DNA of 64,000 bases from Ricinus communis (lineage: Eukaryota > Streptophyta > Magnoliopsida > Malpighiales > Euphorbiaceae). Position 1 is the stretch's first letter; every line of letters starts with the position of its first letter. A program made the position numbers and the translations under genes. Where the stretch lies: assembly GCF_019578655.1 (NCBI RefSeq), contig NC_063258.1, positions 434,001-498,000 of the forward strand, in the 5' to 3' direction. The notes under the pieces were generated by a model. It was not told the origin of the DNA, searched no databases, and worked only from the letters and a program-made list of their open reading frames with translations. Shown piece after piece: positions 20,346-30,893 of the stretch.

Positions 20346-21075
20346 ACCTTCACGACCAACCTAAGCTTCTGTAAATGGGCGGTGCTTTGGGGCGGCCTTT
20401 CCCATAAGCTATAGTCTCATACAGTTGGTATCTGTTTGTTGATTCACCTTTAGGATACTCACAAGATGAAGATTTGCATTCTGAAGAGCAACAACATATA
20501 TATATATACCTACCATTAGTTAGAAAAAGAAAAACTGTCAGAAAGAAGGTAGCTGCATTAAGCAAACAACCAAGCAGAAAGAAATACGTTGTTATTGTTC
20601 GTGCTGTACTCGTGGATGGCTGCCTCGACAAGAGGAGTGATTCTCTCACCTAACTGCACTGGTATAATGGCAAGTAGAACATGAAATTCGGAGACGTCAA
20701 TATCCGAATCACAACCCTGCATATCTAAAAAAACCAACAACCAGAACTATGAGATTTAACAGTGCATGTTGATTCAATTCCAGGATTTCGCATCAAGACA
20801 AATATTACAAGAGAAGATAATTTACCTCGCTTAACGTAACTTATCGGACATATTCCTCCATCAAACCCCTCGGATAATTATCAAATAGTAGAGGCGCATT
20901 ACTTCTGGTTCTGGGATCCATGGGAAACATGGTTATGGGATACATGGGAGGCGCATTACTTCTGATTCTGGAATCCATGGAACTCATGGGATACCACAAC
21001 TGAACACTAGCAGCCGACTTGTGGAATTTTGTGTTTTGTTTGACCTAACTTAGGGCTTCATCTATCTATTTATAC
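20346..21075 (-). other. Possible small multi-exon transcription unit
   Basis: A TATA box (GTATAAATAG, 21066-21075 on the minus strand) precedes a 48-codon ORF starting at ATG 20985-20987. Candidate exons follow with good splice signals: exon 1 ending at 20826 (GAG|GTAAAT), exon 2 at 20588-20724 (TTTTTTTAG acceptor) and exon 3 at 20348-20480 (CTCTTCAG acceptor, AAG|GTAAAT donor). The first ORF contains an internal repeat (SRIRSNAPPM / PRTRSNAPLL) and stops in exon 1, so exons 2 and 3 would be downstream reading frames or non-coding. It could be a short-peptide gene, a long non-coding RNA or a decayed gene. I do not recognise it. Confidence 0.35.
20841..20987 (-). CDS. Putative 48-residue ORF downstream of a TATA box
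   Basis: The ATG at 20985-20987 starts MSSMDSRIRSNAPPMYPITM, and TAA at 20841-20843 ends it. It is about 80 bp downstream of a TATA box, where a first start codon would be expected. The peptide carries two related blocks (RIRSNAP and RTRSNAP) made by a DNA duplication around the repeated GCGCATTACTTCTG. No signal peptide or known motif is seen. It may be a real micropeptide, an upstream ORF or chance. Confidence 0.3.
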   Translation of the reverse strand: MSSMDSRIRSNAPPMYPITMFPMDPRTRSNAPLLFDNYPRGLMEEYVR

Positions 21076-21420
21076 AAAAGGCCTGTGGTTGTCTGATTAC
21101 GAATTTCTTCTAAACGCCATCGTTTCCTTCTGCAGTTGGTATATTTATTATAAGCATGTGACTATTTTATTAAAATAAACAGGAATCAATTAACCAATTT
21201 GAATGGATTGGGCTTGTCTAATAATAAGAATTCAAAATGAAGGAGACAAGGGATATATAGAAAAGATGTTTAGCAACTACAATACAAAGAACTGCTATAT
21301 TACACCATAATTTCAGATAGAAGGGCCTCCGAACCTTACATTTTTCAAAAATTATGGTGCATTCAATGATATTTTTAATATTTAATAAATAATTTTAATC
21401 ATATTTTTTATGTAATATAA
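21076..21420. other. Intergenic spacer before the LTR element
   Basis: Promoter-proximal and AT-rich sequence without ORFs. The bases before the LTR edge at 21421 read ATATAA. Confidence 0.5.
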
Positions 21421-22326
21421 TGATGTGTCTAGATTAGTACTCGCAAGTATACGAATCGAATGATAATTCGGACAAGCTCATCACGAGGTCAATCTCACAA
21501 GAAATTGTAAAGCATATATTATAAAAACCAACTATCACACAAAATACTGAAAATAAATATAAATACTCTAAGTCAATGTTTTAAGAATGATTTTAAGTTT
21601 AATAAAAAAAATTAAATAATTAGAAAATAAATATGCAACTAGAATGATTAATATGAACTATATGATAAAATAGCATTTAGTCTAGCTTTTACTTAGTAAT
21701 CTTCTTAATTCCCTTAAGTCCAAATTTAACAAATGAGAGGTGATGTGTCTTTTTTTCCTAAGTCACTCGAGCTAATATTAAGTTTAATAAAAGAAATTAA
21801 ATAATTAGAAAATAAATATGCAACTAGAATGATTAATATGAACTATATTCCTTAAGTCCAAATCTAATAAATGAGATGGTGATGTGCCTTTTTTTCCTAA
21901 GTCACTCAAGCTAATGATGTAACTTAGATTTCTTATACCAACATAGATTAAAGTAAAGATGATGTTTCTAATATTTTTAACCTAAAAATTTTCATAACAA
22001 GTATTACTACTAAATTGATATGATGGTCAACCAATAATAATATATGAAACTAATGAACATGTGAAGGTAAAGAAATCATTCATTAAACTCAAAATATATA
22101 AGGTTCATACATAAGTAAAAACCTAAACTAAACACTTATGAAACTTAGCCTAACATACTTAATCCAACGATAATTGTAATTAAATAGAAAGACTTAAGAT
22201 ACATAAAACAGAAAACTAAAACTCCTTCAAAAGTTCAAAGCCCTTCAAGGAATGAAGAAGATTGGTCCTCTCTATCCACGTCTTCAAAAAGCTTCTTTGA
22301 TTCTTCGAAGAATGATGCAACTAAAG

Positions 22327-25250
22327 TGTAACACCCGGAATTTTTATATATTTAATAATGAGTTTTTATTTAAGTTAATTTTAGCTTCATTATTATTGGA
22401 TTTAATTTAAAATGATTTAATGAAAAATTTAATATTAATCAAATAAATGAGTTATTTTCTATACCCAATTAGTTTAAAATTTTAAGAAATTATTCAAGTA
22501 AATTATTTGAGAAATGATTATATTTTGGCTATTCAAATTTTCCCAAATGCATATTTATATAAGTAAAATTATATATTGAAAAATTTTGGAAGAAATTATA
22601 AATGATGTTTTTATAAAAGAATTTTAGGAAAATTGGTATTATAATTGATTAGTAGTATTAAATTTTAAGTTGGAAATTGATTATTTAATTTAATTGTGTG
22701 TAGGATTTAATTGGAGGATTATTTTGGAATAAGAATTAAAAGTATAATGTTATTTTTATGGGGTTTTAATGGAAATTTGTGAGCTTGGTATTTTTGTAAA
22801 TAAATATGTCGGTCAGGGGTATTTTTGTAATTGTGTATTTTCAATAATTCGGATTTGGCCCAAATTAAATAGTTAGGGGCTTAATTGAAAGGCTAAAAAG
22901 AAGTTTGGGGGTTAAATTGGAATTCTGCGGGATGAAATTGTAAGTAATTAAGGAAGTTGAGGGACCAAATTGTAATAAGGAAAAGTTCAGGGGTCAAATG
23001 TCGATATTGAAAGGAATGGAAATCGGGGAGAGAGAAAAGAAAGAAGGAAGAAGAAGAAAGGAGGAGAGAGAGGCGTCGGCGTCCATGGTGGACTGGAGGC
23101 CAGCCGAGGCGGCGTTGGCGTCGGAAGGAGCGCAGCGAGCACGATGGTGGCGGTGAGGCGGTGGCGGCGTCGGCGGAATCGCGGCCGTGTGGCGGCTTTC
23201 CGTTCCGTGATGTTGGCGGAGTCGAGTGGCGATCGGCTCCCTCTCGGCAAGGGCTCTCTTTGGCGGCGCTGTGGTGGCCGGGAGACGGAAGATCCGGTGG
23301 AGAGAGAAAGTAGGGGGCAGCCGCGTTTTTTAGCTTTTCCCATGAGCTCCGGCCGGAGGATGGACGATCGGAGGGCGTATCCCGACTCTCCTCGAGCTTT
23401 GCATTGTACCGGTTTCGTGGCGATCGGGCTTCGTTTGCGAATCGACGGTCGAGATCGTCCGCAAATCTCTCCGGATGATCGGGTGTCAGATCGGAAAATC
23501 GAAAGCGGGGATCATCATCAGCGCGTCGTTGTGAGTCCAATGGTGTGTTCGGATCGTCGATCGGACTCCGGCGGCTGGAGGCGAGTCGACCGAGCGTCTC
23601 GGTAATTTTCTTTGGCCCGTTAATTTTAGAAATTCTTGGTTTAATTGTGTCTATTGGATTATATTGAGTATTTGATGATTTTTGTGAGTCAAAAATATTT
23701 GTCTGTCAGTTGGCCTGCCATAGTCGTATTTTGTGCTGTGTGGCGGAGTCGGGAAATAGTGAAGTTTGGGGACCCGACTCCCGTTGTTTAAATTGTTGGA
23801 TATTTAGAGTGTTTTTCTGGCAGGTCCTGGACCCGTTTTTACGGGGGGTAATGTTCATGTTGTAGGGGAGGTTCTGCCGAATTTTCGGTAGTTCCCGAGT
23901 CGAGATTCTTAGACAGTCAGTCCTAGGAGTCTAGACCTAGGATTAATGATCAATTGTTTCATCGTTTTGATAAATTATTTTCCGCGACTAGATTGTCAGT
24001 TCGTTCGGCTCGCTCCAACCGAGGCACCGGAGCAGAGCTAGGAGGTCGCCCAATTCTGTGAGTTAAAGTCATATATCACTTATGCACGTGTCATGCATAA
24101 AATTTGATTTGCTACTGTGATTATTCATTTGCAATTTTAATTTTTCATTTAATTATTATCATTATTTTCATGATGCTTTTAATTATTATTTAAATATATT
24201 TTTCCTTTATCACCAATTTTAATATTGCATGATGACTCAGGATGGGACGGCAGTAGAACATAGGAGTTGGATGAGTGTTCCAATATAATATGAGAGAGAT
24301 AGGAAAAGGGTAAAGAGGTAAAAATTTTGAGAAAGAAAGATTAGGACTGCCTACGGTGAGCATCACTCTCTGGGCTTAGTAGAGTGTGGTTGCCGGAGTA
24401 AAGGTCCCTGGTCGAGCATTGCTCTCTAGGCGCCGGCTTATTTGGAAATTTAAGTGACCAGACTGGAAGTAAGGTCCCTGGTCGAGCTATGCTCTCTGGG
24501 CGCCAGTCTTATTGGATAAGAGAGCCGAAAGGCTAAGGCTGAGAGTTAAGTGACCGGACTGGAGGTAAGGTCCCTGGTCGAGCTTTGCTCTCTGGGCGCC
24601 AGTCCTGTTGGAATGAGAGGTTTGAGATGTTAGAGTTGAGGTTAGTTGAGATATAAGTGTTGAAATAAATCGAGATGTTAGAGTTGGGATTAGGGTTATA
24701 CTGAAGTACTCCGTCCCGTTGCATGTGGAATAATTTTTGTTTAAGCATGGCATGACACATATGTCTTAACATGACATGTATGGTTCGCGTGATTTATTAA
24801 TTATTTTTAAAATTAAATGAATGTGATATTGAAATATTTGAAACTGTTTTAGATATATGATTTTAGCTCACTCTAGAGGTCTCATTTCTTATTTTTCATA
24901 TTCGTATTTGTTAGTCCTCTCATGACTCTTATTCAAGAATCTTGACTCCTTCATCATCGGGTGATGTATTTGATTTGGTATGTAAATTGGTAAATCTTAG
25001 ATTCTCCGCAGTAGTAATAGTAGATGTATCAGTTGTAAATTTTCTGAGCTTCAGGTCTCACCTAGTTTTTCTGGTAGACCGAAGTATTTATGTAGAATGT
25101 AGTTGTTAAGATAAAGTGTGGCTTTAATAATATTAATTTGAGATGAGATTTGTTTAAATTAGTGAGTGTCAGGCTTACTACGGGTTTCGGTGGCCTTAAG
25201 CCTACCCATTCCCTAGTGCCGGTCACGGGCCCACGGGTGGGGTCGTGACA
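22327..25250. mobile_element. Solo LTR, 2924 bp, with perfect 5-bp target duplication
   Basis: The element starts TGTAACACCCGG and ends GGTCGTGACA, the usual terminal pattern of one class of long plant gypsy LTRs. TAAAG occurs directly before (22322-22326) and after (25251-25255). The other host LTR has the undivided site AACTAAAGCTAGC near 30377-30389. No internal retroviral genes are present, so this is the product of LTR-LTR recombination. The centre (about 23040-23600) is GC-rich and holds long chance ORFs on both strands with no family motif. Confidence 0.93.
24394..24602. repeat. Three tandem-like repeats inside the solo LTR
   Basis: Units at about 24394-24436, 24464-24506 and 24559-24602 share AAGGTCCCTGGTCGAGC and GCTCTCTRGGCGCC, separated by 27-52 bp that also resemble each other (AAGTGACCRGACTGGA). 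A weaker relative precedes them near 24359-24395. Confidence 0.85.
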
Positions 25251-25765
25251 TAAAGCTAGCTAGATGTAGAAAATGATGAACTATAGAAATTTCTGCAGAA
25301 AATAATATAAACCTTCTCTAAAGAGAATCATAATAGCCCAAGAACTTCCTATTTTAATTAACATATACTCCTTATAAAGAACCCCTTGTTAGAGTTCTTT
25401 TCTTAGCACATAACTACTATAGTTATCCCTTACTGTCCTAAACAAAGTAAACAACTTAAAAGATAGTTATCCACTAATTACATTATAATTACTTAAATCC
25501 CTCTCTTAGGCCTTAATGAATTAAGCTAGGTCCAAGCTATTGATAGCTCGCATGTCCGCTTCCCGAGCCTTTTATAGCTGCAGTCTAATTAAAGTCCATT
25601 AGTGCGTTTTTAGCTCAAATTCTCCTCTTTGGCGATTATTTTCTGAATTTAGACAAGAGAACTAAAGTGAGGTAAAAACACATATTTTCACTATATTATA
25701 TATAGAAATATATCATTAAAGCTCTAAAATACCCTTAAATATCTATATACAATTTGGATCAATCA

Positions 25766-27115
25766 AATACCCCCACACTTAAACTTTTACTTGTCCGCAA
25801 GTAAATAGTAATTTAAGAATCAATCGTTGTAAAAATCAATAAAGCAATTCATACTCAGCTCAGAAGTATTATTCAAAAGAATCTCACTAATGCAGAAATT
25901 ATGCAATCCAAAGAAAACTTGAATCATAAGAATTTTTTTAAAAGTTGTAAACTCAATCATAATTAGTCAAAAGATTTAAGTATTCATCATCTACACATGT
26001 TCACAACAAATAGCCTAACTCATTATCAATGAAGACAATTATAATGCATAACCCAAATTATAATAACCTTATCCAATAGGAAAAACCTTTATGTTCAAAT
26101 AAGAGATCAATAGGCATTTATATTTTTCACTTGTTTTACAAGCTCTTTTTCTTGAATTTTCTTTTCTTTCCACCCCCTAGATTTACTTGATACTTGGGGT
26201 TTTTTTTCTTTCTTGAGATGTTATACCTTTTTACACAAATACAAATATGGATAATGAATGCACCTAGTTACTAAACAAAACAAAAATCAAGATGCTTTGC
26301 ATACTCATAATTTCAATTGCCTTTTTATGCGAAATCAATATTGGTCATGGAGACCCCCCGGTTACTCAACAACTAAAACTAATGGAGTAGAATTATTAAC
26401 TTAGAGCTTTTAACATACCCATATTATTTCCCACAAACATAGGTAAACAAAAATAACAAGGGAATAATAACCTAAATCATACACTTTTAATCATACCCAT
26501 GTCTGATGTTGCTAAAATACAAATCATATTCTTATGCAAACGATGAACACTTGATCATTTAAGTGCAATTAACTCATGAGTTCACATTCATATGTGCTTA
26601 AAAATTAATTCAAGAACTCAAATATTTATCATAATAGCATTCTTTCATTGATTCTTTAGTATAGAATAATAACAAAAAGTTGAGCATAGAATAGTTTAAA
26701 CCACCCCCCCCCTTCCTTCGCCCACACACACACACACTTATTTTAGACATTTTCCTTAATATCTTGAACATAAAAGAAACACATAAAGGAGAAAGAGATA
26801 GAGATAGAGTACTTCCTTTGGAAATTGGAGTGCCATTTAAATCACCATTTGGCCATAAATATTCATCCTCCCGTATAAACATTAAATAAGCTTTAGAGAA
26901 CCATCATTGATAAGAGCTGATTAGCTTAAAATAAAACATCATAAATAAAATAGAATTAGAAAGTTATTATTACAAAATAAATGTATAACATAAATCCTAA
27001 GTAGCTATAAAACATGAAAATCTTAAGATAGCTAAGAATATAAAAGTAAATGTCTTATGGTAACTAGATAGCTAAGTCCTAAAAATAATAAAAAAAACTT
27101 ATTACAAAACTAGAA
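25766..27115 (-). other. Polypurine tract and 3' untranslated internal region of the LTR element
   Basis: On the minus strand this runs from the end of the ORF1 pseudogene to the polypurine tract AAGTGTGGGGGTATT (25766-25780), which abuts the 3' LTR. Long pyrimidine and purine runs and a (CA)n run at about 26724-26738 are present. No coding frame is supported. Confidence 0.65.
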
Positions 27116-28283
27116 TCAATGATGAGGCGGGGATGATGATGGTGATGGAGCATCAAAGTCGATGGATTCAAAGTAGCAATCGAGTTTGTATGCTTGTCGA
27201 CGTTGACTTTTCTCCATATTAGCCAAATGAGAATTAAAGGCATCGAGCCGTTGGTTAAGGTTGGTGTTCATCGCTTGTAGTTGAGTTAAAACTTGGTGCC
27301 AACATTGACTACCCCATTCTTGCCCTCTACTTTCTTCATTATCTGATTCTTCCTCTGTATCATATCTTGGTGTCTCATCTCTAGCCATACTATTACTACT
27401 TCCACTCCGTCCGTGCTTAAAAGTAAGAGGACCACCATGATAATTTATCAAATTAGCTCTAATCAATGCATTAATATCTAAATTGCCCGTGGAAGGTAAT
27501 GCCTCATATGGAGAAGACTCCGGATCAAAACTACAAAGAAACATGGCCAAACCTGTAACAATTTATCCTAATCCGATACAATTCTTAGGTCTAGTCGGTG
27601 TCTTTAGTAAACTTTGTATAATAAAGTATGCTGAAGAAATAGATTTATGGGTATCCAAACACCATAGAATATTTAGTTCTTGCTTCATCACCTTATTTGT
27701 CTCTTTCCTACCAATTATGCCTCTGCACATGAATTTTGAAATAAACAAATAACAATGATTATTAAAGACATTATTTGGCATGTTATTAACATTATATTTG
27801 TCCTGACCTGTTAATTTTTTTTCAAAACTTGTCCATATCAAACTTATGATGTTGCTCACAAATACCTCCCTTTTTTAACCCAAAATCTTGGATAATTGCA
27901 TCACAAGTAACAGTATAATTATACCTAAATAATCTTACCCTAAACTCCTTGTCATTGGAAGGATCATAATGTATAGTTGTGAAAAACTCTAAAGTTAATT
28001 CATTATATGATGGTAATGAGTTAAAGACAAAATCCTTCCATCCTAGTCTATCCCAAAGGATCATTATTCTCTAAAAAATATTCAACTTAACTAGAGAGGG
28101 AGCATCCAAAAATCTACATGAGACTTGATATCTTGAAGCAAGGCTAATGAATCGATTGCCCTCTTCATGAGAATAAAGATCAAAAGGAGCTCCATAAGTT
28201 GCAATTAAGCTTTGTTCTTCTTCATGAGAGCTTGAGACTATTTCTTTCCTCTTTTTCTTTCTTGTTCTCTTTTTTGGGACCAT
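27116..28283 (-). pseudogene. Retroelement ORF1-like protein (plant transposon / Athila ORF1 type), broken
   Basis: From ATG at 28281-28283 the frame opens with a basic Lys/Arg start (MVPKKRTRKKKRKE), then LASRYQVSCRFLD, WDRLGWKDF and YNELTLEFFTTIHYD. It continues with KQELNILWCLDTHKSISSAY and SPYEALPSTGNLDIN, and ends in a Ser/Glu-rich tail with QVLTQLQAMNTNLNQRLDAF, a likely coiled coil. The layout resembles the 'putative plant transposon protein' domain found in Athila-like elements. Breaks: TAG at 28071-28073, a shift at the T8 run near 27820, and TAA near 27563. The host LTR element is its natural context. The function of such proteins is unknown. Confidence 0.65.
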
Positions 28284-29464
28284 TATTTATCTGTGGAATA
28301 GGTAGAATAGAGATTTGAAAGTAAAGATTTTGAAGTTTTGGAAGAAAGATTAAGATTTTTTGTAGAGAGGGAAAGAAAAACAATGAGAGAGTAAATAGGA
28401 GGTGGCATTAATGGAGGAAGGTGATATTAAATAAGGAAAAAAATATATTTATATGTAAGGGTTAGGGTTTTAGGGAGGGGTATTTTTGAATTCAAATTAA
28501 TTTTTTTTTTTGGTGGGAGATGAACAACTTTGGAGTCCTAATGCATTTCAAATGAAAGTTGTTGTACTCTTTTTATTATTTTTCTTACTCTTTTTTTCTT
28601 GAAGGGGTGGGCAGTCGCCTGCGCTTGGCGGGTGGGCCATGAGGTCGTATTGTTGCACACCTAGTGGGTGCCGTGTCGTGGTTCGTAGCAGCCTCGCAAG
28701 GTCGTGGCCTACACCAAGGCCTCGTGTGCTACCACGACTGTGCTTCTCGCAGCAGCACTCGCGGCTAGCCCGCAAGGTCGCGGCCTTCTGCAACTTTCCA
28801 TGCTGCTGGCTGCTGCTGCTTCAGGCCCGTGTCGTTCCTGTCGTGACTCTACTACGGGCCCGTGTCGTTCCTGTCGTGACTCTGCTACAAGCCCGTGTGA
28901 AATTTCACTGCCGCAACGTGGCTCGCTCGAAAATAAAATTTTTATTTTAAAGGAGTTTTAATTATTCCTAAATATATTCTAAGGGTTATTAAGTAGTCAA
29001 AACATGTAATTAAGTAGTTAGTAAATATAAATATGCTAACCTAAGTAAAAATAAAAGGCTTAAGAAATTTTTGACCAAAAGTCTTAACTTTTATTAATAA
29101 ATGATAAAAAAAATTGTAATTAATAATAATAAAAAAAACTAAACTACCAAGGGGGACTTAACTAAATTCCTAACTAAAAATAAGCATTGCAAGGGATACT
29201 CAAATCCTAACTAATTATATTCCCTAGGGCATCATCGACCTCTTTTGGTTATTTTTGTTATGGGTATTGCTATAGTCATACTTCTTTGAACGTCCTCAAC
29301 ATTTTTTGGTTGTTTTGCTTCGAGCATGTCATAGTCATACTTCTTTGGACGCCCTCTCCCTTTCTTTGAGTGAGTTATGAGTCACACTCACTTTCACATT
29401 CGTTCTCACTATCTCCTCCCGAATTGTCACCTCTCGAAGAGATTTCATCAATTAAGTACTTCTC
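28284..29464 (-). other. Non-coding internal region of the LTR element with a GC-rich island
   Basis: Mostly AT-rich, but 28605-28930 is strikingly GC-rich with short internal repeats. Two imperfect copies of a CATAGTCATACTTCTTTG... motif lie near 29268 and 29329. No gene is recognised; long frames in the island exist on both strands and look like base-composition artefacts. Confidence 0.5.
28825..28898. repeat. 33-bp tandem repeat in the GC-rich island
   Basis: Units 28825-28857 and 28858-28890, both starting GCCCGTGTCGTTCCTGTCGT, plus an 8-bp start of a third at 28891-28898. The two full units differ by one or two bases. Confidence 0.88.
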
Positions 29465-29866
29465 TTAATAATTTCTTTCAGATTTTTCAATTTCTATTAT
29501 TTCCTTAAGAGTTAATGGCTTCTCTATTGGCCTTGGATAGGCTCTGCGGTAGGCATAAAAGGTGGTGATTTCTTCAGGCCTAAGATCATACTCCGTCCTA
29601 AGCCTTTTCATTGGATGCCACTTTTTGGAAATTTCGAGTGGAGGTGATGGTGTAGGTGCAGGGTTGGGTCTTTTAGCTCTTGAACTGGATGGAATTAATG
29701 GTGAACATAATGGTATAGGTGCCCTCCTTCTAATTTTTTCTGATTTTCTTGAGGTAAGTCTTGAACTTAGTGACTTGGACCTAAGTGTAGGGAGACTTGA
29801 CTTGGACCTAGGTGAAGGTGGTGGAGAGTCTATCTCCTCCTTGATGCTACCTTGCCTAGAGTTCAT
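29465..29866 (-). CDS. Unknown Ser/Pro/Arg-rich ORF, 133 residues, in the LTR element
   Basis: An ATG at 29864-29866 begins an uninterrupted frame. The first half is basic and low complexity with SPRSKSSLPTLRSKSLSSR, and the second half is more ordinary (YDLRPEEITTFYAYRRAYPR, then LTLKEIIEIEKSERNY). On the minus strand it lies between the damaged 5' LTR and the ORF1 pseudogene, so it would be the first gene of the element. I recognise no domain. That it stays open while ORF1 decayed could mean recent capture, selection or chance. Confidence 0.4.
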   Translation of the reverse strand: MNSRQGSIKEEIDSPPPSPRSKSSLPTLRSKSLSSRLTSRKSEKIRRRAPIPLCSPLIPSSSRAKRPNPAPTPSPPLEISKKWHPMKRLRTEYDLRPEEITTFYAYRRAYPRPIEKPLTLKEIIEIEKSERNY

Positions 29867-29963
29867 GACTATTAAGAGCTATGAGAATGAAAGGACTTGT
29901 TTTGAGTAGCTCTTAATGAAGGCAAGAAGGGCTTATATATAGTCTTTTCTTGTTTTGAGTACC

Positions 29964-30893
29964 TTGCCTTTTTTCCTAAGTCACTCAAACTAATGATGTA
30001 GCTTAGGTTGCTTATACCAACATAAATTAATGTAAAGATGAAGTTTCTAATACTTTTAACCTAAAGATTTTCACAATAAGTATTATTACTAAATTGATAT
30101 GATAGTCAACTAATAATAATAAATGAAATTAATGAACATATGAAGGTAAAGAAATAATTTATTAAACTCAAAATATATAAGGTTCATATATAAGTAAAAA
30201 GCCAAACTAAACACTTATGGAACTTAGCCTAACATACTTAATCCAACGATCATTGTAATCAAATAGAAAGACTTAAGATACATAAAACAGAAAACTAAAA
30301 CTTCCTCAAAGTTCAAAGGTCCTTCAAGAAATGAAGAAGATTGGTAAGCTTCTTTGATTCTTTGAAGAATGATGCAACTAAAGCTAGCTAGATGTAGAAG
30401 ATTATGAACTATAGAAATTTCTGTGAAGAATAGTAGAAACCTTATCCAGAAAGAATCTTAGTAATCGAAGAACTCCATGTTTTAATTAACCTCTACTCCT
30501 TATAGAGATCCCCTTATTATAGTTCTTTTCTCAACACATAGCTACTATAGTTATCCCTTACTGTCCTAAACAAAGTAAACAACTTAAAAATAATTATCCA
30601 CTAATTACATCATAATTACTTAAATCTTCCTTCTTGGGCCTGAATGAATTAAGCTAGGCCCAAGCTATTGATAGCCCACGTGTTTGCTTTCCGAGCCTTT
30701 TATAGTCGTAGTCTAATTAAAGCCCATTAGTGCGATTTTAGCTCAAATTCTCCTCTTTAGTGATTATTTTATGAATTTAGACAAAAAAAATAAAGTACGG
30801 TAAAAACACATATTTTCACCATATTATATGTAGAACTATATTATTAAAATTCTAAAATACTCTTAAATATCTATATACAATTTGGATCGATCA
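29964..30893 (-). repeat. Right (5') LTR, truncated at its inner end
   Basis: It matches the left LTR from TGCCTTTTTTCCTAAGTCAC to the ATCA edge. It lacks the roughly 470 bp present at 21421-21890 of the left LTR, and with them the primer-binding site. It keeps the uninterrupted AACTAAAGCTAGC site into which the solo LTR inserted in the other copy. Confidence 0.8.

Larger units (their letters stand above)
21421..25765 (-). repeat. Left (3') LTR, split by a nested insertion
   Basis: Once 22327-25255 is taken out, the LTR is about 1416 bp. It matches 29964-30893 over its inner two thirds, for example AACACTTATGRAACTTAGCC and TTAATCCAACGATMATTG. It contains an internal tandem duplication with units from 21593 (185 bp) and 21778 (about 137 bp, lacking 46 bp), both starting TTAAGTTTAATAAAA. 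Confidence 0.8.
21421..30893 (-). mobile_element. Decayed non-autonomous LTR retrotransposon with nested solo LTR
   Basis: Two long similar blocks in the same orientation flank about 4.2 kb of internal DNA. On the minus strand the right block is the 5' LTR and the left block the 3' LTR, because the purine-rich AAGTGTGGGGGTATT (25766-25780) precedes the left block. LTR edges read TGAT...ATCA. The internal part holds only an ORF1-like pseudogene and one unknown ORF; no protease, reverse transcriptase or integrase was found. The right LTR has lost its inner end together with the primer site. No matching target duplication was found at 21416-21420 and 30894-30898. Confidence 0.8.

Noticed and set aside
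23144..23605. Long GC-rich ORF of 153 codons, with 215- and 118-codon ORFs on the other strand
   Set aside because: All overlap on both strands within the GC-rich centre of the solo LTR; composition is Arg/Ser/Pro-rich and no domain is visible, so they are base-composition artefacts.
28639..28961. Overlapping ORFs in the GC-rich island
   Set aside because: Frames are open on both strands in GC-rich repeats and show no domain.
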